A stretch of DNA of 64,000 nt. Source: Streptomyces sp. NBC_00271. GTDB taxonomy: Bacteria > Actinomycetota > Actinomycetes > Streptomycetales > Streptomycetaceae. The notes beneath the pieces were generated by a model. It did no database searches. It was given only the letters and a program-made list of their open reading frames with translations, and was not told the DNA's origin. Below are positions 24,051-32,820 of this stretch, one piece after another. Where the stretch lies: the NCBI RefSeq assembly GCF_036178845.1, contig NZ_CP108070.1:5332001-5396000 (forward strand). The letters are read 5' to 3'. Within the stretch, counting starts at the first letter, position 1; each line of letters begins with the position of its first letter. The position numbers and the translations under genes were made by a program.

Positions 24051-25628
24051 TCAGACGTTCCAACCCTTCTCTGCCTGCGGGCCGTTGCGGGGGTCCTCGA
24101 ATCGGGCGATGTCCTGCGCGTGGACCTGCCGGAACAGCGGGCCCATGTCCTCGGCGACCGCGACGGCGCTCATCAGTGCGCCGAAGATGTCGTTGAAGGC
24201 GTCCGCGACTTCCTTCTCCAGCGGGAATTCGTTGTCGGAGCGCTCGGCGAGGATCTTCATCACGTTCGCCACGCTGGTCAGCGCGGCCGGGAGGCCTTCG
24301 ACCATGGCGAGGATCTCCATGGCGTCCTCGGGGTCGTAGGAGTTGGCGGCCTGCTCCATCTCGGAAGCGACCTCTTCGAACCGGAAGCCGGACACGTGCT
24401 CTCCTTCACTGACGGGCGTGTTGGTGCTGGTCGGAACCTGCGTTGCCGGCCGCTGGACGTGGTCGGTGATGCCGTCGGTGCCGTCCTGGGTGGCCTCGGC
24501 ATCCGCTGCGTCCTCCTGGTCGGTCAGCTCCTCGCGTATCGCGTCGTCGCGGAGGTTGCGCTGTTCGCGGGCGGTCTGGCACAGGCGCCGGTACAGGCGC
24601 CGGCCGGGGTGGATCAGCCACGGCAGCTTGAACTTGCGGCCGATCGGGCTGGTCAGGAGGCCGAGCAGGCCCACCGGGAGCGCGAGCAGGGCGGCGAGCA
24701 GGCGACGACCGTGGAAGCGGGCCGCAGACCTCCAAAGCGCGCTGCGGGCCGCCTTCCTCGCGGGTGCCTTGCGGACCGCGCCGCGCTGCGCGTCGACCGT
24801 GGCGCGAGCCTTGTTGTCCCGCCGGGCGCGGTTCTTGGCGATCGCCGCATCGCGTACGGCACGGGCCTTACGCGCCGTGCCACCGAGCATCCGCCCGGCC
24901 AGACCACCCCGGCGCCCGGCACGGCTGGTGAAACCTGCGCCGCCCGCAGTCTTGGCGTTGCGGCGGGCATCGGCGACCGCGCGGCGGGCGGCAGTGGTCT
25001 GCGCCCGCTGCCCGGCACGCGAGCCGGCCGCAGCCTGCTGCGCCGCGCGCAGCGCCCGCACTTGGCCAGCCCGGCCCGCAGACTGACCCGCACCGTGCGC
25101 GCGCTTGGCGGACGAGTGACCAGCCTTGTTGAGGGTCTTCCCGCTGGTAGCAGTACTTGCGTGCCGTGCGGCAGTGGTCGGCCCGCGGCGGTGCTGGCCC
25201 GGCACCCGGCCAGACCTGCCCCCGGCGCCGGAGGTGAGCGAACGGCCCCCGCCCCCGGTCCGGCCCGCGCCGCCATGGCGCAGGCCCGTGGAGCGGGCGG
25301 CGGCTCGGCCTGCGGTGCGAGCAGCAGTGCGTCGCTGCTCGCGGCGTGCGCCGGGCTTGTGGGAGCGGGTGGCGGCGACCGTTCCGAGGACAACGGCCCC
25401 GGTGGCGGCCACCATGGCGGCGATCGGACCGCCCGCGAGGGATGCGGCGGCGACCATGCCCACAGTCGTGTTCGCACCCGACAGAGCCAGCGGCACGACC
25501 GGCCAACCGCCGGGCGTGTGGTCCACGTCGGCCGCGGCCTGGGTCGGAGTGGAAGGGGTGTCGGGCGGCGGGGGTGGTGCGGTCGGGGCAGCCTCTACGG
25601 CTACCGGTTCTGTGCTGAGTTCCGTCAT
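24051..25628 (-). CDS. large basic membrane protein of the conjugation operon
   Basis: The 525-residue protein carries membrane helices near the N-terminus (VVPLALSGANTTVGMVAAAS and IAAMVAATGAVVLGTVAA), a long Arg/Ala/Gly-rich basic middle (residues 95-300), another helix (LLAALLALPVGLLGLLTSPI) and a C-terminal acidic domain. Proteins of this layout accompany TraB in AICEs. A role in DNA transfer or the septal channel is inferred from position. ATG 25628 was chosen with GGAG upstream; an ATG 20 codons earlier is less likely. Confidence 0.7.
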   Translation of the reverse strand: MTELSTEPVAVEAAPTAPPPPPDTPSTPTQAAADVDHTPGGWPVVPLALSGANTTVGMVAAASLAGGPIAAMVAATGAVVLGTVAATRSHKPGARREQRRTAARTAGRAAARSTGLRHGGAGRTGGGGRSLTSGAGGRSGRVPGQHRRGPTTAARHASTATSGKTLNKAGHSSAKRAHGAGQSAGRAGQVRALRAAQQAAAGSRAGQRAQTTAARRAVADARRNAKTAGGAGFTSRAGRRGGLAGRMLGGTARKARAVRDAAIAKNRARRDNKARATVDAQRGAVRKAPARKAARSALWRSAARFHGRRLLAALLALPVGLLGLLTSPIGRKFKLPWLIHPGRRLYRRLCQTAREQRNLRDDAIREELTDQEDAADAEATQDGTDGITDHVQRPATQVPTSTNTPVSEGEHVSGFRFEEVASEMEQAANSYDPEDAMEILAMVEGLPAALTSVANVMKILAERSDNEFPLEKEVADAFNDIFGALMSAVAVAEDMGPLFRQVHAQDIARFEDPRNGPQAEKGWNV

Positions 25629-25711
25629 GCTGGAGTGCTCCGTCTCGAATGCGGGATGGGAGTACCGGCGCGGCCCCGTGGCCTGCAAGCGGGGGGCCGC
25701 GCCGGGCTGGG

Positions 25712-25939
25712 CTAGAACGCGTCCGGCTCCAGCGAGAAGAACAGGACGGTGAAGTCGCCGTGGCCCAGCTCGTCCGCGGCGATGGCCCGGATCTCCTGGT
25801 AGGCCTGGGAGCGGGAGAAGTACGCGGGGTCGAAGGTGGCGACCGACGACACGGTCAGCTGCTCTCCGCTGCGGGTCTGGACGGTCAGGACGTAGTGGAA
25901 GCCGACAGCCTTACCGGCGGCGGTGGTCTGGGTGCTCAC
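25712..25939 (-). CDS. small conserved-type AICE protein, unknown function
   Basis: This 75-residue protein (VGFHYVLTVQTRSGEQLTVS, ending TVLFFSLEPDAF) resembles the small soluble proteins that precede the transfer genes in many AICEs. The GTG start at 25939 has GAGGAG seven bases upstream. I know no function. Confidence 0.65.
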   Translation of the reverse strand: MSTQTTAAGKAVGFHYVLTVQTRSGEQLTVSSVATFDPAYFSRSQAYQEIRAIAADELGHGDFTVLFFSLEPDAF

Positions 25940-25968
25940 AGAGCAACTCCTCACGAGAGTTCGGATGT

Positions 25969-26292
25969 TCAGGCGGTGCGCTGTTCCTCGACGGCGATGC
26001 ACAGGCCGCAGATCCCGTAGGAGCGGGGGATGCAGTAGCCGACGTCCAACTGGCAGCGGGGGCAGGTGCGGCGGGCGAGCATCGCCAGCGCGAGCGCGCC
26101 CCACTTGCGGGAGGTCATCGGCCGCACGGGCTTGGCCAGGTCGATCCGGTAGAGATAGGCGACCTGGTGGCCGCCCGCTCGCCGGTTGACCCGCATGAGC
26201 TGCGCGGCGATCGGCTGACCACCCGGACGTAAGCCCCGGGCGCGGAGCTGACGACGGGTGGCCAGGCCCTTCGGGGCGAGGCGGTAGGGGTA
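25969..26292 (-). pseudogene. 3' part of an RRQRL-motif zinc-binding protein gene, split by a transposon
   Basis: The frame reads AYPYRLAPKGLATRRQLRA, then RGLRPGGQPIAAQLM, and ends with a zinc ribbon (CPRCQLDVGY, then CGLC). It stays open upstream but has no ATG, GTG or TTG before a stop at about 26,400; the only ATG (26196) would remove the family's conserved RRQLRARGLRPGGQ block. The missing N-terminus (MSLAYADCYDPTGLRYGIP) lies at 30590-30647, on the other side of the recombinase element, right after the DUF2637 gene. The original gene was therefore interrupted. Confidence 0.85.
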
Positions 26293-26299
26293 GGCCGAA

Positions 26300-26349
26300 A
26301 CCAGCGGGTTCGTGGAATCTGAAGGTTCATGTGGCAGGAACCCGCTGGT
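26300..26349. repeat. 12-bp inverted repeat at the left end of the transposon
   Basis: ACCAGCGGGTTC (26300-26311) and GAACCCGCTGGT (26338-26349) are perfectly complementary, 26 bp apart. They are probably recombinase-binding sites of the transposon end or a terminator-like hairpin. Confidence 0.6.
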
Positions 26350-26438
26350 GGGTGTGGGTTCTGGGGTGGGGAGGCACGCGGGTTCATGCGCGTCGTGTCA
26401 GGCAAGATGAGGCTCCAATCGGTTGGGGAGGCCTCGGG

Positions 26439-26918
26439 GTGGGTTACGAATTGCAGGCGGTCATCGCGGGTGACGAGTTGCTGCGCGTCGCGTCGCGGGA
26501 GGTTCCTGGATCCCAGGTGGTGCCTCTTGGTCAGGGCCTGTCGCTGATGCCGATGACCGATGAGGTCTTCGATGCCGTCACGGACGGCAGCGACGCAGGC
26601 GACCTGGGGTTCTGGCGGCTGCCAGGGGGCTTCGGCACGCTGCTGGCTCAGTGGTCCGCCGCAGGGCCGATCGCCTATGTGGAGGCTGAATACTTCGGGG
26701 GAGTCGGCGAGCAACGAGCCGCCGTCTGGGCTGACGGCGCACTGGCACTGGGGCCGCTGGATGAGCCGACGAAGAAGCGGTTCTCTCGGGCAGTCAGCCC
26801 CATCTCCCAGGCCCTGCAGCGGCTAGGCGCACGAAGGAGCCTGGGCGAGGACGAGTTCGAGGCCGTGGGGCTGGACCGCCACCGCAACAACGAGGACTGG
26901 ATCTCCAGCACCTGCTAG
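26439..26918 (+). CDS. transposon passenger gene, conserved actinomycete protein of unknown function
   Basis: This 159-residue protein opens VGYELQAVIAGDELLRVASR and contains the block GFWRLPGGFGTLLAQWSAAG with AYVEAEYFGGVGEQRAAVW. I recall similar proteins in many Streptomyces genomes but know no function. The GTG start at 26439 is preceded by GGGGAGG; the longer frame from 26331 covers the transposon end and is unlikely. The gene is convergent with the TnpB-like gene (4-bp overlap) and is the only cargo of the element. Confidence 0.7.
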   Translation: MGYELQAVIAGDELLRVASREVPGSQVVPLGQGLSLMPMTDEVFDAVTDGSDAGDLGFWRLPGGFGTLLAQWSAAGPIAYVEAEYFGGVGEQRAAVWADGALALGPLDEPTKKRFSRAVSPISQALQRLGARRSLGEDEFEAVGLDRHRNNEDWISSTC

Positions 26919-28903
26919 GCCTGGATGGGATCGATGGTGAAGCGCTCGGGGTAAGCCGTGCGGACGTAGCGGATCGCGGTGTGAGAGGTGATTCCGAACA
27001 GACGCATGAGCCGGATCGGGTCTGCGGTCTCGCGGGCCTCGTCGAGGAGCCGGTCTTGCCGCAGTTGTGTGGCGTTGATCCCGATCCGGTCGCGGAGCGT
27101 GTGGAAGTTGGAGACGCCGACTGCGGGCTGGTCGACGTGCATGACCGTGATGGGGCTGACGATCAGATAGGGGTTGGTGCTGTGCGGCCACCGGTGGTGG
27201 CGCTCGACCAACCAGTCTTTGATGAGCCGGAGGGCGAACTCGTCCAGGCAGACCTCGTGGTCGAGCCGGTTCGGTCGGCGGATCCGCAGGCGTCCGGTCG
27301 ATCGGTCGAGATCGTCCAGCCGAATCTCGGCAACCTGCTTGGGGCGGATGGCATAGACAGCGATCAGGACGAGGGCGAGTTTGTCCTTGGCGCCGGGGAC
27401 TTGATCCAAGAGCCCCCTGAGCTGGTCCGACGGGATGGCCCGGGGGACTCTGACGGGAGCCTTGAGGTGCACGTTTCGGGCTGGGTCGCGGAAGATACGG
27501 CGCTCGCGCCGCAAGGCTCTGAAGAGCGACCGCAGCCCTGTGAAGTATGAGTAGTTGACGGCGGCCGTCTTCACCTCCTTCTCGGTGGCTTCGTTGAGTG
27601 AGGTGAGGTGCTCCCAGGTGTCCAGGACGGCCGCGACGTGGAGCATGTAGCCGCGGATCGTGTTCCAGGGCATCGGCGGGGAGGGCCGTTTGCCGTTGCC
27701 ACGGAGCACGGCCACCCAGGCCCGGAGGTCTGCCTGGAACTGCGGCGGCGCTTGCGCTGTCCACCGATGAACGGATGCTTCGTCGGCTCCGATCGCTTGT
27801 GAGTCAGCGACCAGCAGGCCCTTGGTCTGGAGGAACCCGGCGACACGGACGGAGTTGTAGTACGGAGTCATGCGGCCGACGCCGTAGACGTCGCGTTCGA
27901 GGATCGGGGTCTGGGTGCCGAGCCAGCCCAGCAGCACCCGCAGGGTGCGAAGGCTCTTCTTGCGGGTCGCGGAGTTCCACGATTGCGCTCGGGCGAGTTG
28001 GTCGAGTTCGTCGACGATCGCCTGTGCCGCGGGGCTGATCTTCAACAACCCGGGGTCTGGGACCGCTTTCCAGTTCCGTTCCGGAACGGGGAAGAGTTCG
28101 AGCTGGGCAGGATCGATCAGGTGTTCGGGCCAGTAGCGGTGGGCTGCCCGGGCCTGGCGGGCCTGGCGCTCTCGTGCGGTGTTGAGGTCGCGGCCGGTCT
28201 TGTTCGCGTAGATGTCGATCTCGCCGCCGAACCAGAGCTGGTCTGGGACAGGGGCATCGACCAGGGTCTGCTCCAACTGGACGACACGGCAGCGGCGACA
28301 GCGCCCCAGGGACACCGGAAGGACCCGATGGCAGCGTCGGCACTCACCTGTGCCGACGGCGAATCGCCGCCAGTTCTTGCAGGCAGAACACAATCTCGAC
28401 GTGGTGCCGGACCAGGACAGACAGTGCTGACAGCTGACAGCCGGCAGATGAGGGTGAAGCGCCAGATGCCACCGATTCGGGCGGCGTCGCAGCAGCTCCG
28501 TGCGTTGGAACAACTCCACCATCGGACCGCGGAGTTCGGGAAGTTGGGCAATGTCCTGCTCACGCACCAGCTGCTGGTCGGCTTCGCGGCCGGCGAGCGC
28601 GAGGCGGGCCATATGAAGGCCAAGGCGCTTCCACCCCTCGCTCAGGCTCCGTTCCGCTGCCATCTGGGTGACGGCTGCGGCGATCGCCGGCAGTTCGGGG
28701 AAGGCACGGTCCGCGATCCGGTGGGCGTGGTCCACCGTCAGTGTTCGGGGCAGAGACAGCAAGGACAGCTGACCGGGGACCTGCGCAGGACAGACTCTGG
28801 GATCGTCACGGACAGTGGGCACTGCCAGCTCCGGCGACCAGGGGCGCCAGCGGAGAACTGGCAGCTCAGGGCCGAAGCGGAAGACCTGCTGACGCCAATG
28901 CAT
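26915..28903 (-). CDS. TnpB-like tyrosine recombinase with zinc-finger N-terminal half
   Basis: At 662 residues it is close in length to Tn554 TnpB. The N-terminal half has paired cysteines (SCQHC, CSAC, CRRCHRVLP, CRRC) that suggest zinc ribbons. The C-terminal half has a recombinase fold: a helical core-binding region, AIRPKQVAEIRLDDLD with the first catalytic arginine, LRQDRLLDEA, and FGITSHTAIRYV with the probable nucleophile tyrosine. It is downstream of the XRE gene and probably acts with the TnpA-like protein. Confidence 0.75.
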   Translation of the reverse strand: MHWRQQVFRFGPELPVLRWRPWSPELAVPTVRDDPRVCPAQVPGQLSLLSLPRTLTVDHAHRIADRAFPELPAIAAAVTQMAAERSLSEGWKRLGLHMARLALAGREADQQLVREQDIAQLPELRGPMVELFQRTELLRRRPNRWHLALHPHLPAVSCQHCLSWSGTTSRLCSACKNWRRFAVGTGECRRCHRVLPVSLGRCRRCRVVQLEQTLVDAPVPDQLWFGGEIDIYANKTGRDLNTARERQARQARAAHRYWPEHLIDPAQLELFPVPERNWKAVPDPGLLKISPAAQAIVDELDQLARAQSWNSATRKKSLRTLRVLLGWLGTQTPILERDVYGVGRMTPYYNSVRVAGFLQTKGLLVADSQAIGADEASVHRWTAQAPPQFQADLRAWVAVLRGNGKRPSPPMPWNTIRGYMLHVAAVLDTWEHLTSLNEATEKEVKTAAVNYSYFTGLRSLFRALRRERRIFRDPARNVHLKAPVRVPRAIPSDQLRGLLDQVPGAKDKLALVLIAVYAIRPKQVAEIRLDDLDRSTGRLRIRRPNRLDHEVCLDEFALRLIKDWLVERHHRWPHSTNPYLIVSPITVMHVDQPAVGVSNFHTLRDRIGINATQLRQDRLLDEARETADPIRLMRLFGITSHTAIRYVRTAYPERFTIDPIQA

Positions 28904-28915
28904 CCCGTTCGACGC

Positions 28916-29254
28916 TCAGTTGGGCGGAAGCCCGCGGAGCCCGCGGCCGCTTCCCGGGACCGGCCGGACAGCGGTCCCGTGATCGTGTCGAGCGCCGGCC
29001 ACCCGGCGTTCGCCCTGCTCTCGGGAAGCCAGATACGACTCCGGCTCGGCCTGCATGAGGTCAGCAACGGTGCAGTCCAGTGCCGCGCAGATCTTGTCCA
29101 GGTCCTCCAGCCGGACCGTGACCGGCTTGCCGCTCCACAGTGCGGCGACCTTGCTGAGGGAGGGCGTGAACCCCACCTCGGCGAGCACGGTCTGCAGCTG
29201 GGTCGGCCGCCAGATGTCGCGCTGCGCGGCGACCATCCGCAGATTCCACTTCAT
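28916..29254 (-). CDS. XRE-family HTH protein of the transposon
   Basis: This small protein of 112 residues has a Cro/C1-type (HTH_26-like) domain at the N-terminus: MKWNLRMVAAQRDIWRPTQL, SLSKVAALWSGKPVTVRLED and LDKICAALDCTVADLM. It lies between the two recombinase genes with short gaps. It may be the functional counterpart of Tn554 TnpC or a repressor of the recombinases. Confidence 0.8.
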   Translation of the reverse strand: MKWNLRMVAAQRDIWRPTQLQTVLAEVGFTPSLSKVAALWSGKPVTVRLEDLDKICAALDCTVADLMQAEPESYLASREQGERRVAGARHDHGTAVRPVPGSGRGLRGLPPN

Positions 29255-29257
29255 CGT

Positions 29258-30439
29258 TCATGCCTCCATGCTCAGTCGGCGGACCGCCCGGCGTGCGGAC
29301 TGCAGGCCGGCCAGCTCCGGGTCTGCCTGGACGGTCGAGAGATAGCCGACCGTAGTGCTGGCCCAGATATGACCGAGGACCTTCTGGACATCCCAGAGCG
29401 CCATGCCGCTCTCATAGAGATGAGTCGCCCGCGCATGCCTCAGCAGATGGGGAATCAGGCAGGTCACCGGCCCTGGAAGGTAGAGCTCGCCAGCAGTCCT
29501 GAGCGCCTTGCGGAACGCGTCGGCCTTCACCGGCATGCCCACGGCGATGTCCACGGCAGCCAGCGCCCGCGGTCGCCTTTCGGAAGGGAACAGCGGTGCG
29601 GCCGGGTCTGTGGCGTCGTCGCTGAACGAGCCGCGGATCTCCTCGATGTACCACCACAGCAGTTCGCGTCCCTCCGCGAACAGGTAGGCCTGCCGCTCGC
29701 GCTTGCCCGAGCCGCCGGCCCCCTTGCCCTGGACCACGAAGCGACCCCACTGCCCCAGCTCCCAGTGGATGTCCCCGAGCCGGACCGCGCACAACTCGCT
29801 CGCACGGACCCCGGAGATGTAAGCGATCTTGGCCATCACGTAGTCGCGTACGGCGACCTGGTACTTGCGCGTCGCCGGGAGCGATGCCCTCCACTGGGTG
29901 AAGCACTCCGTCAGCGCTCGTTGCGACGGGGGAATCCGCAGCCCGAAGTCCCCACGGTGGACCGGCCTGTTGAAGGTGTCGACCGGCGACTCGACAGTCG
30001 CGCCAAACCTCCGGGCGATCTCCCCGGCATAGCGCTGTTCCAGGAACGCGAAGTAGCTGTCGACCTTGACCAGTTTGCTCCGCACCGTCGAGCGGGCCCG
30101 CCGACGTCCTTGCCCGGCATAGAACCGGTCCACGTGCCGCGGCGTGAGTCGCCACGGCACCAGGTCGTAGAAGGAGCACAGTTCCATCACCGGCCGGACC
30201 AGGTTCTCCAAGGTGGTGGGAGCAAGTCCGGCGACGTCCCGGGCCCACAGATACTCGGACACGGTGTCCAGGTAGAAGCCCTGCTCATCGACGGCATCGG
30301 TCTGTGCAGCGGCCCGCCGTTGCAGCACCTGCACGTCCGCCAGGCCGCTGTCCCGCAGCCCGCCGGAGCCTTGTGCATCGCCATCCTCCGGCTGCCCGGT
30401 GAGCAATGTCAGACGGCGGCGACTTCCTGAATCCCGCAT
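29258..30439 (-). CDS. TnpA-like tyrosine recombinase
   Basis: This 393-residue recombinase has the catalytic set of the family: ISGVRASELCAVRLGD (first Arg), HLLRHARATHLYESG (His-x-x-Arg), LGHIWASTTVGYL (second His and the Tyr). ATG 30439 is preferred to 30499 because a perfect inverted repeat, probably an operator or recombination site, fills the space before it. It heads the trio, with the XRE and TnpB-like genes following at 3- and 12-bp gaps. Confidence 0.85.
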   Translation of the reverse strand: MRDSGSRRRLTLLTGQPEDGDAQGSGGLRDSGLADVQVLQRRAAAQTDAVDEQGFYLDTVSEYLWARDVAGLAPTTLENLVRPVMELCSFYDLVPWRLTPRHVDRFYAGQGRRRARSTVRSKLVKVDSYFAFLEQRYAGEIARRFGATVESPVDTFNRPVHRGDFGLRIPPSQRALTECFTQWRASLPATRKYQVAVRDYVMAKIAYISGVRASELCAVRLGDIHWELGQWGRFVVQGKGAGGSGKRERQAYLFAEGRELLWWYIEEIRGSFSDDATDPAAPLFPSERRPRALAAVDIAVGMPVKADAFRKALRTAGELYLPGPVTCLIPHLLRHARATHLYESGMALWDVQKVLGHIWASTTVGYLSTVQADPELAGLQSARRAVRRLSMEA

Positions 30440-30447
30440 AGCCCCGC

Positions 30448-30485
30448 AAGTTACTGGCCGAACTCGCAGAATCTGCCAGTAACTT
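30448..30485. promoter_or_regulatory. 11-bp inverted repeat before the TnpA-like gene
   Basis: AAGTTACTGGC (30448-30458) and GCCAGTAACTT (30475-30485) are perfectly complementary with 16 bp between. It lies just upstream of the recombinase ATG, so it may be an operator of the XRE protein or a recombinase site. Confidence 0.5.
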
Positions 30486-30589
30486 GGGAAACTCGACACG
30501 GACGGGTGACAGCCAGAAAGAAGGCCCTCACCTCCCCACTTGCACTGTTACCCGTACAAGAAGCGCTGGCGAACCCGCGTGAACTCCAG

Positions 30590-30647
30590 TTGGTATGCCG
30601 TAGCGGAGCCCGGTCGGGTCGTAGCAGTCGGCGTAGGCGAGTGACAT
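30590..30647 (-). pseudogene. 5' part of the split RRQRL-motif zinc protein gene
   Basis: From ATG 30647 the minus strand reads MSLAYADCYDPTGLRYGIP, the usual start of RRQRL-motif proteins (DPTGxxYGIPT), and then runs into the transposon. It begins 13 bases after the DUF2637 stop, in the same operon. Its continuation is at 26292. Confidence 0.85.
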
Positions 30648-30660
30648 GGCCGGCCGCCGC

Positions 30661-31551
30661 TCAGCCGGCGATCGCGGTGGGGAAGTCGGTCAGGTACGGC
30701 TCACGTGCCTTGACCCGACCGCGCGCGGTGCGGGCCGTCGACTCCGACGCGCCCAACCCCACCGCGGCCATCGCCTGCGTCATGCGGGCGGTGCTGGGCT
30801 GGGTGAAGTCGGTGCCGTACAGGGCCCGCACCAACTGATCGACCCGGTTCGTGTAGACCACCGGCGTGCACAGGTCGACGGCCGTCGACGACGCGGCGAC
30901 GGGGGCCGCTTCCACGTCGACGGGCGTCGAAGCTTCCTCGATCTCTGGCATGAGCGCCGGGAGCTCGGGAAGCGGCTCCGTCCTGCCCGCAGGCTCGACC
31001 GTGGGTGTGGCCGTCGGGCGGTCGACGCTCACGATGACGGGCGTCGACGGTGCTTCGACGCCCGGCGGCGGGGCGTTGACGCCCGTCACCGCGCGGCTCG
31101 CAAGGTAGGCATGCACCTGCCGCATCAGCGCCCCGAACGCCAGCAACGCGGCCACCGGAGGCACCGCGGCCACCACGTAGTTCAGGGCGCCCGCGTCCTG
31201 GCCGACCCCGGCCACGTTCAGGCCGATGGAGGCTCCGTCGCCTGCGGTGACCAGGCCGATTGCCCACCAGTCGACCCGGTGGGCGAGCGAGGCACGCAGG
31301 ATCAACAGTTCACCGATGACGATGAACAGATCCACCGTGGCGGGCCACGCCCACGAGCGGGCCACGGCTGCGGCCATGCCGTGCGCGGCGGCGACTTCCT
31401 GCAAGTGCTCGTACGACAGCCAGAACGCCACCGCGGTGAGTACCACCGTCAGCACGCTCGCCAGGGCGGTGATCGCGCGCTCCACGCCGACGGGCGTCAA
31501 CGGCGCGTCGACGCCCGTCGACCGTACTTCGACGCTGGCCGCGGCGCTCAT
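30661..31551 (-). CDS. DUF2637 membrane protein (SpdB-like)
   Basis: The 296-residue protein has four membrane helices in its first half (ALASVLTVVLTAVAFWLSYE, ATVDLFIVIGELLILRASL, WWAIGLVTAGDGASIGLNVA, ALNYVVAAVPPVAALLAFGA), the DUF2637 pattern of AICE spread proteins. A Pro/Val/Glu-rich linker and a C-terminal HTH-like block (MTQAMAAVGLGASESTARTA) follow. Intramycelial spread is the usual assignment. The linker region is encoded by repeated GACGGGCGTCGA DNA motifs. Confidence 0.83.
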   Translation of the reverse strand: MSAAASVEVRSTGVDAPLTPVGVERAITALASVLTVVLTAVAFWLSYEHLQEVAAAHGMAAAVARSWAWPATVDLFIVIGELLILRASLAHRVDWWAIGLVTAGDGASIGLNVAGVGQDAGALNYVVAAVPPVAALLAFGALMRQVHAYLASRAVTGVNAPPPGVEAPSTPVIVSVDRPTATPTVEPAGRTEPLPELPALMPEIEEASTPVDVEAAPVAASSTAVDLCTPVVYTNRVDQLVRALYGTDFTQPSTARMTQAMAAVGLGASESTARTARGRVKAREPYLTDFPTAIAG

Positions 31552-31880
31552 GCCGCACCCGCTTCCACCGTCACCGGGACGGCGATGTCGCCGTAGCCGA
31601 TCAGCTCCAGTTCGGCGCCCGCGTAGGCGGCCGTCGAGCGCAGGACGCGCGTCCGGCCGTCACCCTGCTCGCGGTAGGTCACCGCGTCCGGGTCGGCCCC
31701 GAGGGCCTCCCGCCACATCTCGAAGCCGGGCAGGTCGTCGTAGAACGACAACTCCAGCCGCTCCGGGTAGATGGTGGACACGTGCACGTCCGGTGCCGGC
31801 AGGTGCCCGAAGTCGGCGGCCAGCATGCGCAGAGCACGCAGCGGCACGGCCACATCATCCAGCGTCAGGTTCTCGCTCAC
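31548..31880 (-). CDS. small acidic AICE protein, unknown function
   Basis: This 110-residue protein opens MSENLTLDDVAVPLRALRML and shows no domain I recognise. The gene overlaps both neighbours by ATGA, which supports it as part of the transfer operon. Confidence 0.65.
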   Translation of the reverse strand: MSENLTLDDVAVPLRALRMLAADFGHLPAPDVHVSTIYPERLELSFYDDLPGFEMWREALGADPDAVTYREQGDGRTRVLRSTAAYAGAELELIGYGDIAVPVTVEAGAA

Positions 31881-32191
31881 GCCGCCACCGCCATAACCGC
31901 AACGTGGCGCCGAACCGGCCGGCGCGTCGACGACGTCCGGCGCGGCCGGCGAGCCGCGGCCCGCACGTCCTTCAAGGGGCTGGTCCGCAGCAAAGTCTCC
32001 GCGTACGCCGCGGCCTCCCGGTCCGACTCCCGCAGCTCCGCGAGCACCTCGCGCGCCACGGCCAGCCGTACCACCCGCTCCTCCGCGGACTCCACGGCCG
32101 GACCGGTGAACAACTCCAGGTCGATGCCGAACGCCAGCTCCGCGAACTCCACTGCGGTAACGGCTTCATGACCAGCAACGATGCACTTCAT
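31877..32191 (-). CDS. small helical AICE protein, unknown function
   Basis: This 104-residue protein (MKCIVAGHEAVTAVEFAELA...) has a helical acidic N-terminal part and a basic Arg-rich tail ending RRHVAVMAVAA. The start at 32191 has AGAGGAA upstream. It is the first gene of the leftward transfer operon and is translationally coupled to the next. Confidence 0.65.
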   Translation of the reverse strand: MKCIVAGHEAVTAVEFAELAFGIDLELFTGPAVESAEERVVRLAVAREVLAELRESDREAAAYAETLLRTSPLKDVRAAARRPRRTSSTRRPVRRHVAVMAVAA

Positions 32192-32820
32192 GGGTCGTGT
32201 TCCTCTCAGGTGGGAACGGCCCGAAACAGCGGCCCCGGTGTTCGAGCACCGGGGCCGCGCGCCGTTGTAGAACCGGGGGATCCGGCTCCCTGCAACCCCG
32301 CCCGTTCTGCGCCGCGCAGTACGCGGAACCGGACGGGCGGAGGAGGCAACCGGCCGCAGCGCGATCCGCTGCGAGGCCAGCAAGATGCAGACCGGAAGTA
32401 GTTCAGGCGCCGCCGGCCGGTCCATCACGGCGGCGCCTGGGTATGTCGTCGGTTCACACCGACCTCCCGCAGAGAGCAGGGATACGGCTTCACCGGTGTG
32501 CCATTGCCACGGAGCACCGGTCCCGAGCCGGGAACATCGGGTGCGTCATCGTCACTGCTCTGACGCCAGCAGGGCGGCCTGCACAAATCCGTGCAGGGTG
32601 GCGTGCCGCCGACGACATCACCCGGTCGCCGCGGGGGCGGTCTCACTCTTGCCGCCACGTGCGTTGGGGCCCCGCTGCACTTCCCCACACCCGAAAACCG
32701 GGTGGCGCCTGCCTGGCGCTTAGGGGAGAGACGACGTTCATCGCGGCGGTTTGCCCCCGGACCCTCGCCCTAGGCACCTACCGCGACCGCCGACTCGCGT
32801 CAGCCCCGCACGATCACTGT
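32192..32820. other. non-coding leader with two strong hairpins
   Basis: No credible gene is seen. Two 12-bp perfect stems lie here: GCGGCCCCGGTG/CACCGGGGCCGC (32229-32258) and CAGGCGCCGCCG/CGGCGGCGCCTG (32404-32439). Both stand upstream of the leftward transfer operon, so they could attenuate read-through into it or end rightward transcripts. Confidence 0.5.

Larger units (their letters stand above)
26293..30589. mobile_element. Tn554-like transposon (two tyrosine recombinases, XRE protein, one passenger)
   Basis: A segment of about 4.3 kb sits exactly between the two halves of the RRQRL gene. Its ends share GCGGGTTCG in inverted orientation, 11 bp in from each junction (26304-26312; complement at 30570-30578). 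It encodes a tyrosine recombinase (TnpA-like), an XRE protein in the position of TnpC, and a long recombinase with zinc-finger cysteines (TnpB-like), plus a convergent passenger gene. Gene sizes fit Tn554 TnpA/B/C. The exact ends could differ by 1-3 bp. Confidence 0.75.
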
